Below are positions 54,796-63,656 of a stretch of 64,000 nucleotides of DNA, piece after piece. The DNA is from Sphingobacterium gobiense. GTDB taxonomy: Bacteria > Bacteroidota > Bacteroidia > Sphingobacteriales > Sphingobacteriaceae. Made by a program: the position numbers and the translations under genes. The notes under the pieces were generated by a model that was given only the letters and a program-made list of their open reading frames with translations, was not told where the DNA came from and did no database searches. Within the stretch, counting starts at the first letter, position 1; every line of letters begins with the position of its first letter. The DNA lies in contig NZ_PVBS01000001.1 in the NCBI RefSeq assembly GCF_002980575.1, forward strand, positions 930,001 through 994,000, in the 5' to 3' direction.

Positions 54796-55750
54796 TAGAA
54801 AATTCCATTTCTAACATTCTTTTTAATCCTTCCTTCAGCGTAAACGGCGGCACGAAACCTGATGCCTGAACTTTACCGACATCAAATTGTGTGGTCGCGC
54901 AGAATTTCTTTACCCGCACGGAGCTGATGTTTAACTTCTTGCGCGTGATGAAAGCCAGCGTATCAAAACCATAGCCACCCATCATCCCCAGCCAATAGGG
55001 TATGCGCGCGGTCGGGATTTTCTTTCCCAGGATCTCTCCGGTATGGCGCACGAGATCTTTCGTCGTAAAATCCGGTTGATCGGCATAGTTATAGATTTCG
55101 TAGCCTATTGTCTTTTTCTCGATGAGAAAAGCAATAAACGTCACGATATTCCCAATATAGGACATGGACTTCTTGTTATTTCCCTTTCCAATCATCATAA
55201 ATTGACCACCGGCAATCTGTTTCAACAGATTGTAAACGTTTCCCCGGTTACCTTCACCGAAAATGACCGTTGGTCGTATGATACTGATATCCCAATCGGG
55301 ATGGTTTCGATACCAAACATTCAAGACCTGTTCAGCCTGCCATTTACTTTTCCCGTAATCATTAAAGGGGTCGATAGCTGCAGTTTCATTAGGATTATCC
55401 TTGTCCAATCCATATACCGCCACAGAACTGGTAAAAATTAACCGTTTTATACCGTTGGCATCCATAGCTTTTAAGGTATTTCGCATGCCTTCGACATTAA
55501 TGTCGTAATAAAGAGAAGTTGGACTTACATCATCACGATGCTCCGCAGCCAGCAATACTGCCACATTACCACCCTTGGAATGATGCGCCAGCGTCTGCCA
55601 ATCCATCACGTTCCCAATGCGTGTCAATTCCGGATATTTTTCGCTGTTGTTTTTATCAATGTTCAGTACATCGATTCCGGGTATTTCCAATAACCTATCG
55701 ATTAAATGAGTACCAACAAATCCGGAACCCCCAATGAGGACTATTTTCAT
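54761..55750 (-). CDS. NAD-dependent sugar epimerase/dehydratase
   Basis: A 329-residue extended SDR enzyme. The NAD-binding GGSGFVGTHLID at 8-19, the TSSVAVYG catalytic Ser strand and the Y-x-x-x-K pair in FNDYGKSKWQAEQ are all present. It is likely a UDP-sugar 4-epimerase or reductase making a precursor for the polysaccharide. It is the first gene of the tightly packed operon, with 108 bp to the WecA-like gene. A TACCTTTA sequence about 15-25 bp before the start resembles a -7 element with one mismatch. Confidence 0.86.
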   Translation of the reverse strand: MKIVLIGGSGFVGTHLIDRLLEIPGIDVLNIDKNNSEKYPELTRIGNVMDWQTLAHHSKGGNVAVLLAAEHRDDVSPTSLYYDINVEGMRNTLKAMDANGIKRLIFTSSVAVYGLDKDNPNETAAIDPFNDYGKSKWQAEQVLNVWYRNHPDWDISIIRPTVIFGEGNRGNVYNLLKQIAGGQFMMIGKGNNKKSMSYIGNIVTFIAFLIEKKTIGYEIYNYADQPDFTTKDLVRHTGEILGKKIPTARIPYWLGMMGGYGFDTLAFITRKKLNISSVRVKKFCATTQFDVGKVQASGFVPPFTLKEGLKRMLEMEFSNANNRQDTTNR

Positions 55751-55858
55751 TTATACAATTGTTCTTTAAAGGTAATGAAGCTTGTCCGCGTACCGCAGAC
55801 AGGTTTCATTTGTATTTTTTTTAAAATATCCAATTATCGAGACAGGCATACATAACGA

Positions 55859-57046
55859 TCAGCGTGTATGCAATACTTCTCTATGTTTTTCTTTTCTCTC
55901 TCTTAGGTATACTTGTATAGGTGCGGTTAATCGCGCCTCCACATTTTGTTTCTCGACGTGTCGTTGTTCTATTTTTTCGAACGCATAATGGAGTCCTACC
56001 CACAACAACAAATCACAAGCGATGACAATATTATTGCTGATCAGATCGACCATCAGGATATTAAATAGGCAGAAAAATAACACCAATCCCAAAATAGACA
56101 ACATCGCTATGCGATGAGACATGCCCATCCGCAAAAATTTATGATGAAGATGATTGCGGTCTGGTTTAAAAACAGGTTTCCCTTTTCGCCAACGCACAAA
56201 CATCACACGCGCAACATCCAGTACAGGAATAATGAGTGTAGAAAAAGCGACGACAATAGCACCGTCGGAAAAAGACTTGATATAGATATTGTTCATGGCA
56301 AAACTAACCGCCAAAAACGCTATCGAATATCCTAGGGTCATACTTCCGGTATCGCCCATAAAAATCCGACGATGTCGACCGGTAGCACCAAATACGTTGA
56401 AATAGAAAAAAGGAATTAATAATCCTACCGTAATAAATGCGAATAAGGCATGCCACCAGGCACTATAATAAATAAACAAAGATCCCAGCACCAAACAACC
56501 CATACCTACTACACCGGAGCAAAGTCCGTCCAGCCCGTCAATAAGATTAATGGCATTAATAATCAGCACTACCATAAACATCGTCAGCGGAATACCTGCC
56601 CACGCCGGTAACGAAACTATAAGCCCTACACCATACAAATCGTTAATCCATAGACCAGAAAGTGGAAAAAACGCTGCTGCGACCACTTGTGCTGCAAATT
56701 TCCATTTATAGCTTACGCCGATAAGGTCGTCAGCTATCCCTACCATAAAGAGGATACCCAAACCACACAACAGCAGCATAAAATGGGATAGTAACGCCCA
56801 CGACTCTACCTGTATATCCATGTTGGCTATCTTGACTACAAAAACCAATGCTATAACAAACAGAAAACACTGTATTGGCACAAAAGCAACTCCCCCCAAG
56901 CGAGGAGTGATATGTTGATGAACCTTACGCGTATTAATCGGATCAAAAAGCCGCTTTTTGTAGGTCACCAGCATGATAACAGGAAGCATCCCCCTGCTCA
57001 ATAGCATGGCCAGTAAGAAGCAAGTGATTATGATGAGGGTATACAT
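55859..57046 (-). CDS. undecaprenyl-phosphate glycosyltransferase (WecA/TagO/MraY family)
   Basis: An integral membrane enzyme of about 395 residues with ten or eleven helices. It transfers a sugar-1-phosphate to undecaprenyl phosphate and so starts each repeat unit. The catalytic signatures are intact: VGIADDLIG, the NLIDGLDGL motif, FMGDTGSMTLGY and the His cluster DRNHLHHKF. I prefer the ATG at 57046 (MYTLIIIT, the first helix) over that at 57079. It lies just upstream of the operon in the same direction and is very likely its initiating enzyme. Confidence 0.92.
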   Translation of the reverse strand: MYTLIIITCFLLAMLLSRGMLPVIMLVTYKKRLFDPINTRKVHQHITPRLGGVAFVPIQCFLFVIALVFVVKIANMDIQVESWALLSHFMLLLCGLGILFMVGIADDLIGVSYKWKFAAQVVAAAFFPLSGLWINDLYGVGLIVSLPAWAGIPLTMFMVVLIINAINLIDGLDGLCSGVVGMGCLVLGSLFIYYSAWWHALFAFITVGLLIPFFYFNVFGATGRHRRIFMGDTGSMTLGYSIAFLAVSFAMNNIYIKSFSDGAIVVAFSTLIIPVLDVARVMFVRWRKGKPVFKPDRNHLHHKFLRMGMSHRIAMLSILGLVLFFCLFNILMVDLISNNIVIACDLLLWVGLHYAFEKIEQRHVEKQNVEARLTAPIQVYLRERKEKHREVLHTR

Positions 57047-57148
57047 GATAGATCGGAACCAAGGTTTTTCCCAGAACAATATGCACCACCTCCCATACTT
57101 TCAGAAGCATGAGAAGGTGAGCATAGTGCTATGAAAACAAAAAATTAA

Positions 57149-58354
57149 TTAATCTCCTATAACGATAACGGCACGGCTTACGCGTGGATCGTCATAATAC
57201 ATATTCTCGACACCACCCTTATGTTCGGTACGTAAACGTGATGGGTCAACACCAAATTCCTCTACCAATACTTTCTTGATAGCTGCTGCACGGTTACGGC
57301 TCAACAGTTCGTTGCGGGCAACGGAACCAGTGCCTCTATCGGCATAACCCGTAATAGTATACACGACATCCGGGCTACCTCTCTTGATCGTCTCTGCGAA
57401 GAATCCAAGGTTTACGCGCGCCTCATTACGCACTTCCCACGTATCGATCTTGAAGGTCACAAGGATCGGAGCCGCCAAGATTCTATCCTGAAATTTCACT
57501 TCTGTGATAACCTCTCCTTGCGCATCATCCAGCTGGCGTTTCAAGGCATCGTTGTCCGCAGCCAATTTAGCTACGCGGTCACGTAACTCGTTCAGCAACG
57601 ACTCATCATAGCTTGACTCGATAATAGTCGTCGTTGGTTTATCCCAATCACGCTTGTTGAACCTATAGGCAAGACCAAGCGACGCTGTTAGCGAACCGTC
57701 TTGACGACGGCGGCCTATATCACCGTCTAAACGGTCGTGTACCATCGCGCCACGAATATCCAACGTCAAATGCAATGGTTTCGCCAAATGGAATGTGTTG
57801 TAGATTCCGATGTTCATGCTCACCTCGTGTTGTCTAGGTTCATCTGTCACGACCATATAACCTACACCGGCGTACGGACTGATATTGTAAAAACGCTCTT
57901 TATAGCCACTGAAAAGATTGGTTAGGTTGAAAAGCGCGTCTCCATAAACATGAAACGATTTAAACTCCTCGTGTGATAACCAATAGCCGTATCCGGATTT
58001 CCCCTCGTAAGACTCACCGGTCGAATAGAGACCGCTTTGGGTTACCCCTGTGATTTTCCCGAAGTTTCCCCCCACACGTGCACCGAATCCCGGACTGAAC
58101 CATTTGCCTAAATAAGCGTTAAACGTAGGAGTTAGACGCTCCCCAAACTTCATTTGCTTGTCGTGGTCACCAAAGAAAATCTGCGCACCGACACCGGCAC
58201 CGAAAAAAATATTGTCGCCAAAACGGTTCGTTACGACCTTGTAACGGTCGATGGATACCGTTACCGTAGTATCGCGTGTTACGGGGAGAGATTGTGCATC
58301 TCCCGTCCTTATACCACCCAACGCGAAAAGAGATAAAATAATAAATTTCTTCAT
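57149..58354 (-). CDS. OmpA family outer-membrane protein
   Basis: A 401-residue protein with a signal peptide (ending GDAQS), an N-terminal beta-barrel-like region (about 30-245) and a coiled-coil segment (about 260-285). A C-terminal OmpA domain (about 300-401) follows, with the peptidoglycan-binding pattern ITGYADRGTGS and NELLSRNRAAAIKKVL. It should tie the outer membrane to the wall. It lies 41 bp downstream of the fimbrillin-like gene, probably in its operon, and may help assemble or anchor that surface structure. Confidence 0.9.
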   Translation of the reverse strand: MKKFIILSLFALGGIRTGDAQSLPVTRDTTVTVSIDRYKVVTNRFGDNIFFGAGVGAQIFFGDHDKQMKFGERLTPTFNAYLGKWFSPGFGARVGGNFGKITGVTQSGLYSTGESYEGKSGYGYWLSHEEFKSFHVYGDALFNLTNLFSGYKERFYNISPYAGVGYMVVTDEPRQHEVSMNIGIYNTFHLAKPLHLTLDIRGAMVHDRLDGDIGRRRQDGSLTASLGLAYRFNKRDWDKPTTTIIESSYDESLLNELRDRVAKLAADNDALKRQLDDAQGEVITEVKFQDRILAAPILVTFKIDTWEVRNEARVNLGFFAETIKRGSPDVVYTITGYADRGTGSVARNELLSRNRAAAIKKVLVEEFGVDPSRLRTEHKGGVENMYYDDPRVSRAVIVIGD

Positions 58355-58395
58355 TATGTAGTTAATCTTGTTCTTTGTTTGTCAATTAATAATTG

Positions 58396-59997
58396 TTATT
58401 CTTCACCACATTCAACCTTCGCCACACCGCCGTCTATATAAAATCTCATTATCGTTTTACCAGTTTGATATTGAGAAACCGTGACTTCGTTTGGTCTGCC
58501 ATCCGTATACCAAATAACAGGATTCCATGATGCCCCATTATACAACTGCATTGTTTGAAGTGATCCGGTCTGCGTTCTTTTGGCCTGCATCGTAACGGAA
58601 CCATTCGTATTAATAGTCACTCGAATCACTGGTGCCGTCTTCGTCCCAGTCATATTGTATATTTGTGCATTAGTACCCTCACCATGATTTCTTGGATTAC
58701 TCATAAAACGAGCAGTATGGTCGATGTCAGTATTCGTCTGAAACTCGATTTCCTTAGTTGCTAATGGTGTGCCGTTAATAACCATGTTAAATGAATTATC
58801 TAGTTCGGCAATATTCAATACAAGACTTTCTCCTGCTGTGGTTAAGAAAGTGAAATTAGAAGTTAGGCTCCCCGGACCACCATCTGATTCTTGAGAAAAC
58901 TCCGTATCAGATATATCCTTCAAACACCAAGCTTTAATCTCCAAATACAAATCGTATTTTACCCCCGGAGTGACAGGAATTGTCGTCTCCCCCGATTTAC
59001 TGAAGGTTTGCCCATTATAGAATATCTCCAAATTCCCCAGCTTTAACGTTACATCAGAAGCTGCATCATGAACTAAAACGGTTGGCTGGCTTGCAACCGC
59101 TGTGCCAGGAAAATCATTGGAATTAAATACGATGGATTTATCTACGGCTGTCCCCAGATAGGTCATCTCACCATCTAAAATCTTAACCGTAGCCCGGTTG
59201 CCTACATCATGCGAAGCTGACTCAAAATAAGCACCACTCACATTTCTTAGTGCGTCTAAGCCAACGTTTGTGGCATCAACAATCGTCGTGATTTCACTGA
59301 GTTTGTTCCATAGAACAACGTCCAGTTCATAAATGTTATCAGGACTGCCAGAAAAGGTCTTTGTTTCGACAAAATGCATAAATTTGTCGTAATCTTCTGC
59401 TATAGTAACATAAAATTCATCCAATGTGGTCCCTTCTAACTCTGGAATATCGGCTGTACCCGCAGAATAGGCTATAAAAGTAAATATCCCTGGATTATCG
59501 GGATCATTCACTTCCAAAGCAAATTCCTCATACGCGGATGAAGTACTGGTTACTTCTTCATCTGTACGATATACTTCCTGTCCTGTTGCATTGTAAACCA
59601 ACAGTCTATATTTCGTTCCTATTGGTAAATCATTTCTTACGGGTTGAGCTAAAGCCTTTAGGCCCTTTTCTCCAGATTGTTTCAGCTGTACTGGAGCAGC
59701 TTCTTGCTGTGGTACAAGCGTAGCTACTAGCCTAAGACCGTCGCCAAGATCAATCGTCTGTTGCTGATTAACAGATGATGTTGCTTTGGATCGACCAACA
59801 GAAGCCCGCTGATTATTATTAGGTTTATTTGAATCTGCCACTATGCCACCTTTTACATTGACGCGCATCTTTATCTGGTCTCCAGCTCCAAATGGTCTCA
59901 TCGTATCCTTATTACAGGAAACCATGACGAGTAGTGCGAAAAATAGGTAGGGTATAAGTATGGTAATGTATCTCGTAGCGTTTCTCATTATTTCCAT
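58396..59997 (-). CDS. fimbrillin-like lipoprotein
   Basis: A lipoprotein of 534 residues from Met at 59997; 59988 is the other candidate. The signal peptide ends in a lipobox (LVMVSCNKD), and the mature protein is rich in beta-strand, Thr and Ser. Two-part architecture is suggested by repeated strand-rich stretches. The overall design (lipobox, MRVNVKGG start, long beta-rich body) resembles Bacteroidota fimbrillin/Mfa-type proteins, but I cannot point to a diagnostic motif. The neighbouring 77-residue gene, OmpA and regulators support a surface-fibre or adhesin role. Confidence 0.6.
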   Translation of the reverse strand: MEIMRNATRYITILIPYLFFALLVMVSCNKDTMRPFGAGDQIKMRVNVKGGIVADSNKPNNNQRASVGRSKATSSVNQQQTIDLGDGLRLVATLVPQQEAAPVQLKQSGEKGLKALAQPVRNDLPIGTKYRLLVYNATGQEVYRTDEEVTSTSSAYEEFALEVNDPDNPGIFTFIAYSAGTADIPELEGTTLDEFYVTIAEDYDKFMHFVETKTFSGSPDNIYELDVVLWNKLSEITTIVDATNVGLDALRNVSGAYFESASHDVGNRATVKILDGEMTYLGTAVDKSIVFNSNDFPGTAVASQPTVLVHDAASDVTLKLGNLEIFYNGQTFSKSGETTIPVTPGVKYDLYLEIKAWCLKDISDTEFSQESDGGPGSLTSNFTFLTTAGESLVLNIAELDNSFNMVINGTPLATKEIEFQTNTDIDHTARFMSNPRNHGEGTNAQIYNMTGTKTAPVIRVTINTNGSVTMQAKRTQTGSLQTMQLYNGASWNPVIWYTDGRPNEVTVSQYQTGKTIMRFYIDGGVAKVECGEE

Positions 59998-60022
59998 TTT
60001 TTGTTTTTGATTATTTTGTTTA

Positions 60023-60256
60023 TTAAAAAAGATCAATGTCAATTTCTCTCACCACGTCGTCTTCAACCATCCATCCTTCTTCAACCTTGCCTTCCGTTTC
60101 CTTTACCGTTATTGAACCGGCCGCAATGTTGTTTTCCAACTCCACGAGAATCGATCCCATCGCGGGCGCGAGATAAATAAGTTTCTCGTTTTTTGTTTTA
60201 CTCCCATCCTGCAATCCTGCAATATCAGGTGGTAGCATACTATTTTGCTCTTCCAT
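60023..60256 (-). CDS. 77-residue peptide with an IAAGS motif
   Basis: A 77-residue protein without signal peptide or membrane helix. It has a Pro/Gly/Lys-rich front, a central segment LAPAMGSILVELENNIAAGSI and a very acidic end (EDDVVREIDIDLF). From memory, the E-x-x-IAAGS pattern resembles short peptides often found beside fimbrillin genes in Bacteroidota; no function is established there. It is the first gene of the fimbrillin-OmpA operon, 25 bp before the lipoprotein start, with a good promoter upstream. It may be a regulator, chaperone-like partner or secreted peptide. Confidence 0.6.
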   Translation of the reverse strand: MEEQNSMLPPDIAGLQDGSKTKNEKLIYLAPAMGSILVELENNIAAGSITVKETEGKVEEGWMVEDDVVREIDIDLF

Positions 60257-60313
60257 TGTTGTTTTGGTTTTGCTGATTTTAATTAATAATATTTCTTGAC
60301 TACGATTAATAGC

Positions 60314-60329
60314 TGGCTTGTTTAAGCCA
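60314..60329 (-). promoter_or_regulatory. small hairpin in the 5' leader of the 77-residue gene
   Basis: A 6 bp stem (TGGCTT paired with AAGCCA) and a 4-base loop, within the predicted leader between the promoter and the ATG at 60256. It could affect translation or mRNA stability, or be fortuitous. Confidence 0.4.
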
Positions 60330-60342
60330 AATTAATATGCGA

Positions 60343-60373
60343 CAAAATTAGCGGCGTTTGATAGCTATAGAAA
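60343..60373 (-). promoter_or_regulatory. promoter of the 77-residue gene/fimbrillin/OmpA operon
   Basis: On the minus strand, TTTC (60373-60370), a 19 bp spacer and TAATTTTG (60350-60343). This is a good match to TTTG-N19-TAnnTTTG with one mismatch in the -33 box. The start would be near 60336, giving a leader of about 80 nt. Confidence 0.66.
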
Positions 60374-60552
60374 GCTTTTGTATGACCCAAATAACGAAAA
60401 GGCACAATTTTATTTTATTCATTTTACCGAAAACGAACAATACACAAAAACACTATAAACAACTAATAAACAACAAGATAACAGACATCAACACCAACTT
60501 AGTGTAGTTATCCTGCTACATAACAAAAGAACTTTAAGAATGCAATTTATTG

Positions 60553-60560
60553 TACATTTG
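60553..60560 (+). promoter_or_regulatory. possible promoter -7 element toward the HTH gene
   Basis: TACATTTG fits TAnnTTTG on the plus strand, but no -33 box sits at the right distance, and the leader to the ATG at 60828 would be about 265 nt. It is listed only as a candidate. Confidence 0.3.
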
Positions 60561-60827
60561 TGATAGCCATTATTGTATTTACGCTGTACCTCTTTTTTTG
60601 GGTAAAACATCACACACACGCATTTTTGTACAATGATTTTGTTTTTGTATATAGTACCGACCTCGGTATAATTTTTCATAGGTAGATTGTATCCGGTATT
60701 TCTCCCCGATAATATCGGATCCTTTTATTATATATTCAAAAACAACATGAAATATGAAACCAGAAAATAGAAATATCAATAAAGGGAATCAAACCGATAT
60801 TCGATTTGATTATAAAAATTAGAGAAT

Positions 60828-61019
60828 ATGAAACCATCAGTGATACGCTATCAAAAAGAAATAAAGGAAGGTGTTGTCCAAGCCATCATTAAAGGTGATC
60901 TGTTGCTGGAAGAGGCCATGGAAAAATATGGTATTATGACCAAGAAGACTATTGTTCGTTGGTTGAAAAGACAACAATATGAAATTTTAAAAGGAGGACA
61001 ACAAACGTCAAAGACTTAA
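60828..61019 (+). CDS. 63-residue transposase-type HTH protein
   Basis: A 63-residue basic protein with one helix-turn-helix. It resembles the N-terminal HTH of IS3-type OrfA transposase subunits (EEAMEKYGIMTKKTIVRWLKR). The coiled-coil part and OrfB that a real IS3 element needs are absent, and no inverted repeats flank it. It is therefore likely a domesticated or orphan DNA-binding protein. It lies 67 bp before the AraC-type regulator, in the same direction. Confidence 0.6.
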   Translation: MKPSVIRYQKEIKEGVVQAIIKGDLLLEEAMEKYGIMTKKTIVRWLKRQQYEILKGGQQTSKT

Positions 61020-61086
61020 ATATTATAATTAAATATATTTATCTATTTGGAATTTAATTTAAAACATCCTAATATTAATATATACT

Positions 61087-62676
61087 ATGAAGATCGACAG
61101 TAAGGGGTTAACTTATTTTTATATTTTTTGTTTATTGATATGTAACGTCGTTTTACGTGCACAGGATCTAGAGTCTTATAACGCATTGTACGTAAAAACA
61201 TATTTGGAAACATCCCAAAAGGATTTCCCAAAAGCCATTCAGATTGCCGACTCTTTATATTCAATATCACGAACCCCTTTATTACAAATTCGAAGCTTAA
61301 TGCTTACCGCTTCCCTGTACCAACAACGGGCAGAAACAATAAAATCAATCGAATATGCGCTGAAAGCAGAAAAAATCGTCAATGATACCGATGAGGTAAA
61401 CTGGAAAGCTCGAATTTATGGTTTTTTAGCTACCCAATATAGAATTGCGCGATTGCTCACGCCAGCAAAAGAGTATATAGTAAAAGCATCTGCTATTGTT
61501 GAACAAATAAAACGCCCACAAATAGCCAATACAGTCAGAGGATTGATCAATCAGGAGATGGCTCATAACGAAATGGCAAATAAACGATATACACAAGCGA
61601 TAGCCTACATCCAACAATCAGAACAATATTTTGAAAGCACCGCAGAAAATCGGGGCTTCTTTAAGATGGAGAATGAGCAGTTATTGGGCCTTAATTACTA
61701 CTTACTAGAGGATTATGACAAGTCAATAGAACACTATCAAAATGCTTTGCGCGTAGGCATTGATGCTCCCGAAAATTACGTCACGGCTTTAATTCATAAT
61801 GGTCTGGCGAATATATACCTAAATAGAGAAAATCTTTTGAAGGCCGAAAAACATTTAGACAGCGCGCAACGCCTCGCAGATAAATCTTACTATCTACAAC
61901 TGAAGAAAGAAGTGAATGAAACGGCATACCGATATTATGCAACAACAAACAAAATAGATAAGGTGTTGTTTATCAAAAAATTACAAGATTCTATTGTAAG
62001 CGAAATTTATAAGAAATCAGCTGAATTCGTAGATAATTCTTATACGAATCTAGGTCTTGAAATAAAAGACCAGCAACGAAGGTCAAAAAGTAAAATAGCC
62101 TTTCTCATCATGGGGTTATTGGTAGTATTCCCCATAACGCTTTACTTTATCTTACCGCAATTTAGACAAAAGCAGAAACTAATCAGCAAAAATGTAGTAG
62201 ACAAAAAAGTCGAAAAGCAGCAATTTCCTTTACCAGATAACCCCGAAGAGGAAAGCAATAAAGATCAGCCGTCAGGAATGGAAAATGAAACTTCCCCTAC
62301 CGTAGTAATTTCAGATCAAATTGTCAACAAGATTATGAACCGATTGGAAGAGTTTGAAGGTAAACACCTTTATGTTAAAAGGGACATCTCTCTTTCCTAC
62401 CTAGCTATTTATTGTGATACCAATGCGAAGTACCTTTCCTTTGTTATCAACTCGCAAAAGAAAAAGGACTTCTACAATTATATTAACGAGCTTCGGATTA
62501 ATTACATTGCAAAAAGATTGATAAACGATCCCTATTATCGACGACTGAAAATAGCGGCTCTAACCAACGAAGCTGGCTTTTCTTCACAAAGCAAATTTGC
62601 ACAAAACTTCAGAAAGGTAACAGGAATGTCTCCTTCAGAGTTTATAAAATCTATACCGGAAGAGCCAGAGGAGTAA
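61087..62676 (+). CDS. TPR-TM-AraC one-component regulator
   Basis: A 529-residue membrane regulator typical of Bacteroidota. It has a signal peptide (ending LRAQ), periplasmic TPR repeats (about 30-310; pattern includes NYYLLEDYDKSIEHYQNALRVG), a transmembrane helix (about 338-360) and a Lys/Glu-rich linker. The C-terminal AraC HTH (about 440-525) ends in KIAALTNEAGFSSQSKFAQNFRKVTGMSPSEF. It should sense something outside the inner membrane and act directly on DNA, without a kinase. It faces the convergent LuxR-type gene (11 bp gap) and probably controls the fimbrillin operon. Confidence 0.88.
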   Translation: MKIDSKGLTYFYIFCLLICNVVLRAQDLESYNALYVKTYLETSQKDFPKAIQIADSLYSISRTPLLQIRSLMLTASLYQQRAETIKSIEYALKAEKIVNDTDEVNWKARIYGFLATQYRIARLLTPAKEYIVKASAIVEQIKRPQIANTVRGLINQEMAHNEMANKRYTQAIAYIQQSEQYFESTAENRGFFKMENEQLLGLNYYLLEDYDKSIEHYQNALRVGIDAPENYVTALIHNGLANIYLNRENLLKAEKHLDSAQRLADKSYYLQLKKEVNETAYRYYATTNKIDKVLFIKKLQDSIVSEIYKKSAEFVDNSYTNLGLEIKDQQRRSKSKIAFLIMGLLVVFPITLYFILPQFRQKQKLISKNVVDKKVEKQQFPLPDNPEEESNKDQPSGMENETSPTVVISDQIVNKIMNRLEEFEGKHLYVKRDISLSYLAIYCDTNAKYLSFVINSQKKKDFYNYINELRINYIAKRLINDPYYRRLKIAALTNEAGFSSQSKFAQNFRKVTGMSPSEFIKSIPEEPEE

Positions 62677-62687
62677 TTTTTGCGCTA

Positions 62688-63656
62688 TCAAAACCGATCA
62701 ATCCACTGATAAAGGTCTTCATCCGGAGGAATACAAAATGATTTCCTAAGCCGGCTTTTCTTCGTCTGCACACTGCGCACAGCCATATGGTTATAATTGG
62801 CAATCTCTTTAGTGGTAAATCCTAATTTCAACAGGGCGCAAAATTTAAATTCTTCTCTCGTCATTTCGGGATTCTTCTCGCGCAACTTCTCATAAAAATC
62901 TGGAAATACGTGCTTAAACATTGGTAAAAAAGCCATGTCATCATCTTTTGCCAACTTCACAACATATGCCGGAGACTTCAACGTGCCAGCTGATTTCGGT
63001 TGTTCTGAATACTGATTATTCGACAATCCCATACCACTACGTAATGCTTGATGATACAAATTCTGTATTTTTTTGTTCTTCAGCATAATAAAATAACCAT
63101 TAACAGCTAATAGCAGTACCGCCTGAACAAAAGTAATTTGTTGATTCTTACGAAAATACACCTGACTTTCCTCGACCCCATCAAACCATTCCAGATGAAA
63201 CAACTGCACGATATAGAACAGCACAAAAATCCACAGAAAAACAAAAATATTATACAGGCTATTTTTTTCGTTAAAAATGAATAAAGCAGCAAACAGAATA
63301 GCGAAGTAATACGGAGCAATTCCGTTGTGAAAACCCGCAGTAGAACAAAAGTAGAATACCATCAATGTGGCCACTACGAGTGTCGACGCCGCAATTTTTG
63401 TACTAAAATACACCCTTGTATACCACGATAACAAAAATAATGCACAGCCCACCGTAAGCAAAATCGAAAAATTAATGTGGCGTCCAAAACATAAATTCCG
63501 AAAAGCATCTGTAATAAAAATCAACGAAATTAAAAAAGCATACTGATTCATCAAACGAACCCTAACGGCTTGCAATTTATCCATATCCTCATCAATATGT
63601 CTGTTGGATATAGCACGCCAACATGTTTTAAGCAACATTGCATTCATAATCTGCAT
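62688..63656 (-). CDS. six-TM protein with C-terminal LuxR-type HTH
   Basis: A 322-residue protein with six hydrophobic helices between about residues 37 and 195, then a cytoplasmic part. The C-terminal LuxR-like HTH (about 265-322) contains FKFCALLKLGFTTKEIANYNHMAVRSVQTKKSRLRK. No receiver or kinase domain is present, so the protein would bind DNA while still in the membrane. The first Met may be residue 1 or 4. It converges with the AraC-type gene and is upstream of no other gene on its strand. Its ligand and targets are unknown. Confidence 0.78.
   Translation of the reverse strand: MQIMNAMLLKTCWRAISNRHIDEDMDKLQAVRVRLMNQYAFLISLIFITDAFRNLCFGRHINFSILLTVGCALFLLSWYTRVYFSTKIAASTLVVATLMVFYFCSTAGFHNGIAPYYFAILFAALFIFNEKNSLYNIFVFLWIFVLFYIVQLFHLEWFDGVEESQVYFRKNQQITFVQAVLLLAVNGYFIMLKNKKIQNLYHQALRSGMGLSNNQYSEQPKSAGTLKSPAYVVKLAKDDDMAFLPMFKHVFPDFYEKLREKNPEMTREEFKFCALLKLGFTTKEIANYNHMAVRSVQTKKSRLRKSFCIPPDEDLYQWIDRF

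Larger units (their letters stand above)
60257..60827. other. 570 bp divergent control region
   Basis: No convincing gene lies here; the short minus-strand frames near 60488-60779 do not resemble proteins. The region separates the fimbrillin operon (minus) from the HTH and AraC genes (plus). It holds the promoter at 60343-60373 (minus), a possible -7 element at 60553-60560 (plus) and a short hairpin at 60314-60329 in the leader of the 77-residue gene. It is the likely target of the nearby regulators. Confidence 0.6.

Noticed and set aside
60488..60779. Two short minus-strand frames in the 570 bp control region
   Set aside because: They overlap each other, are Cys/Lys/Tyr-rich and have no start signals. 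They fit non-coding DNA.
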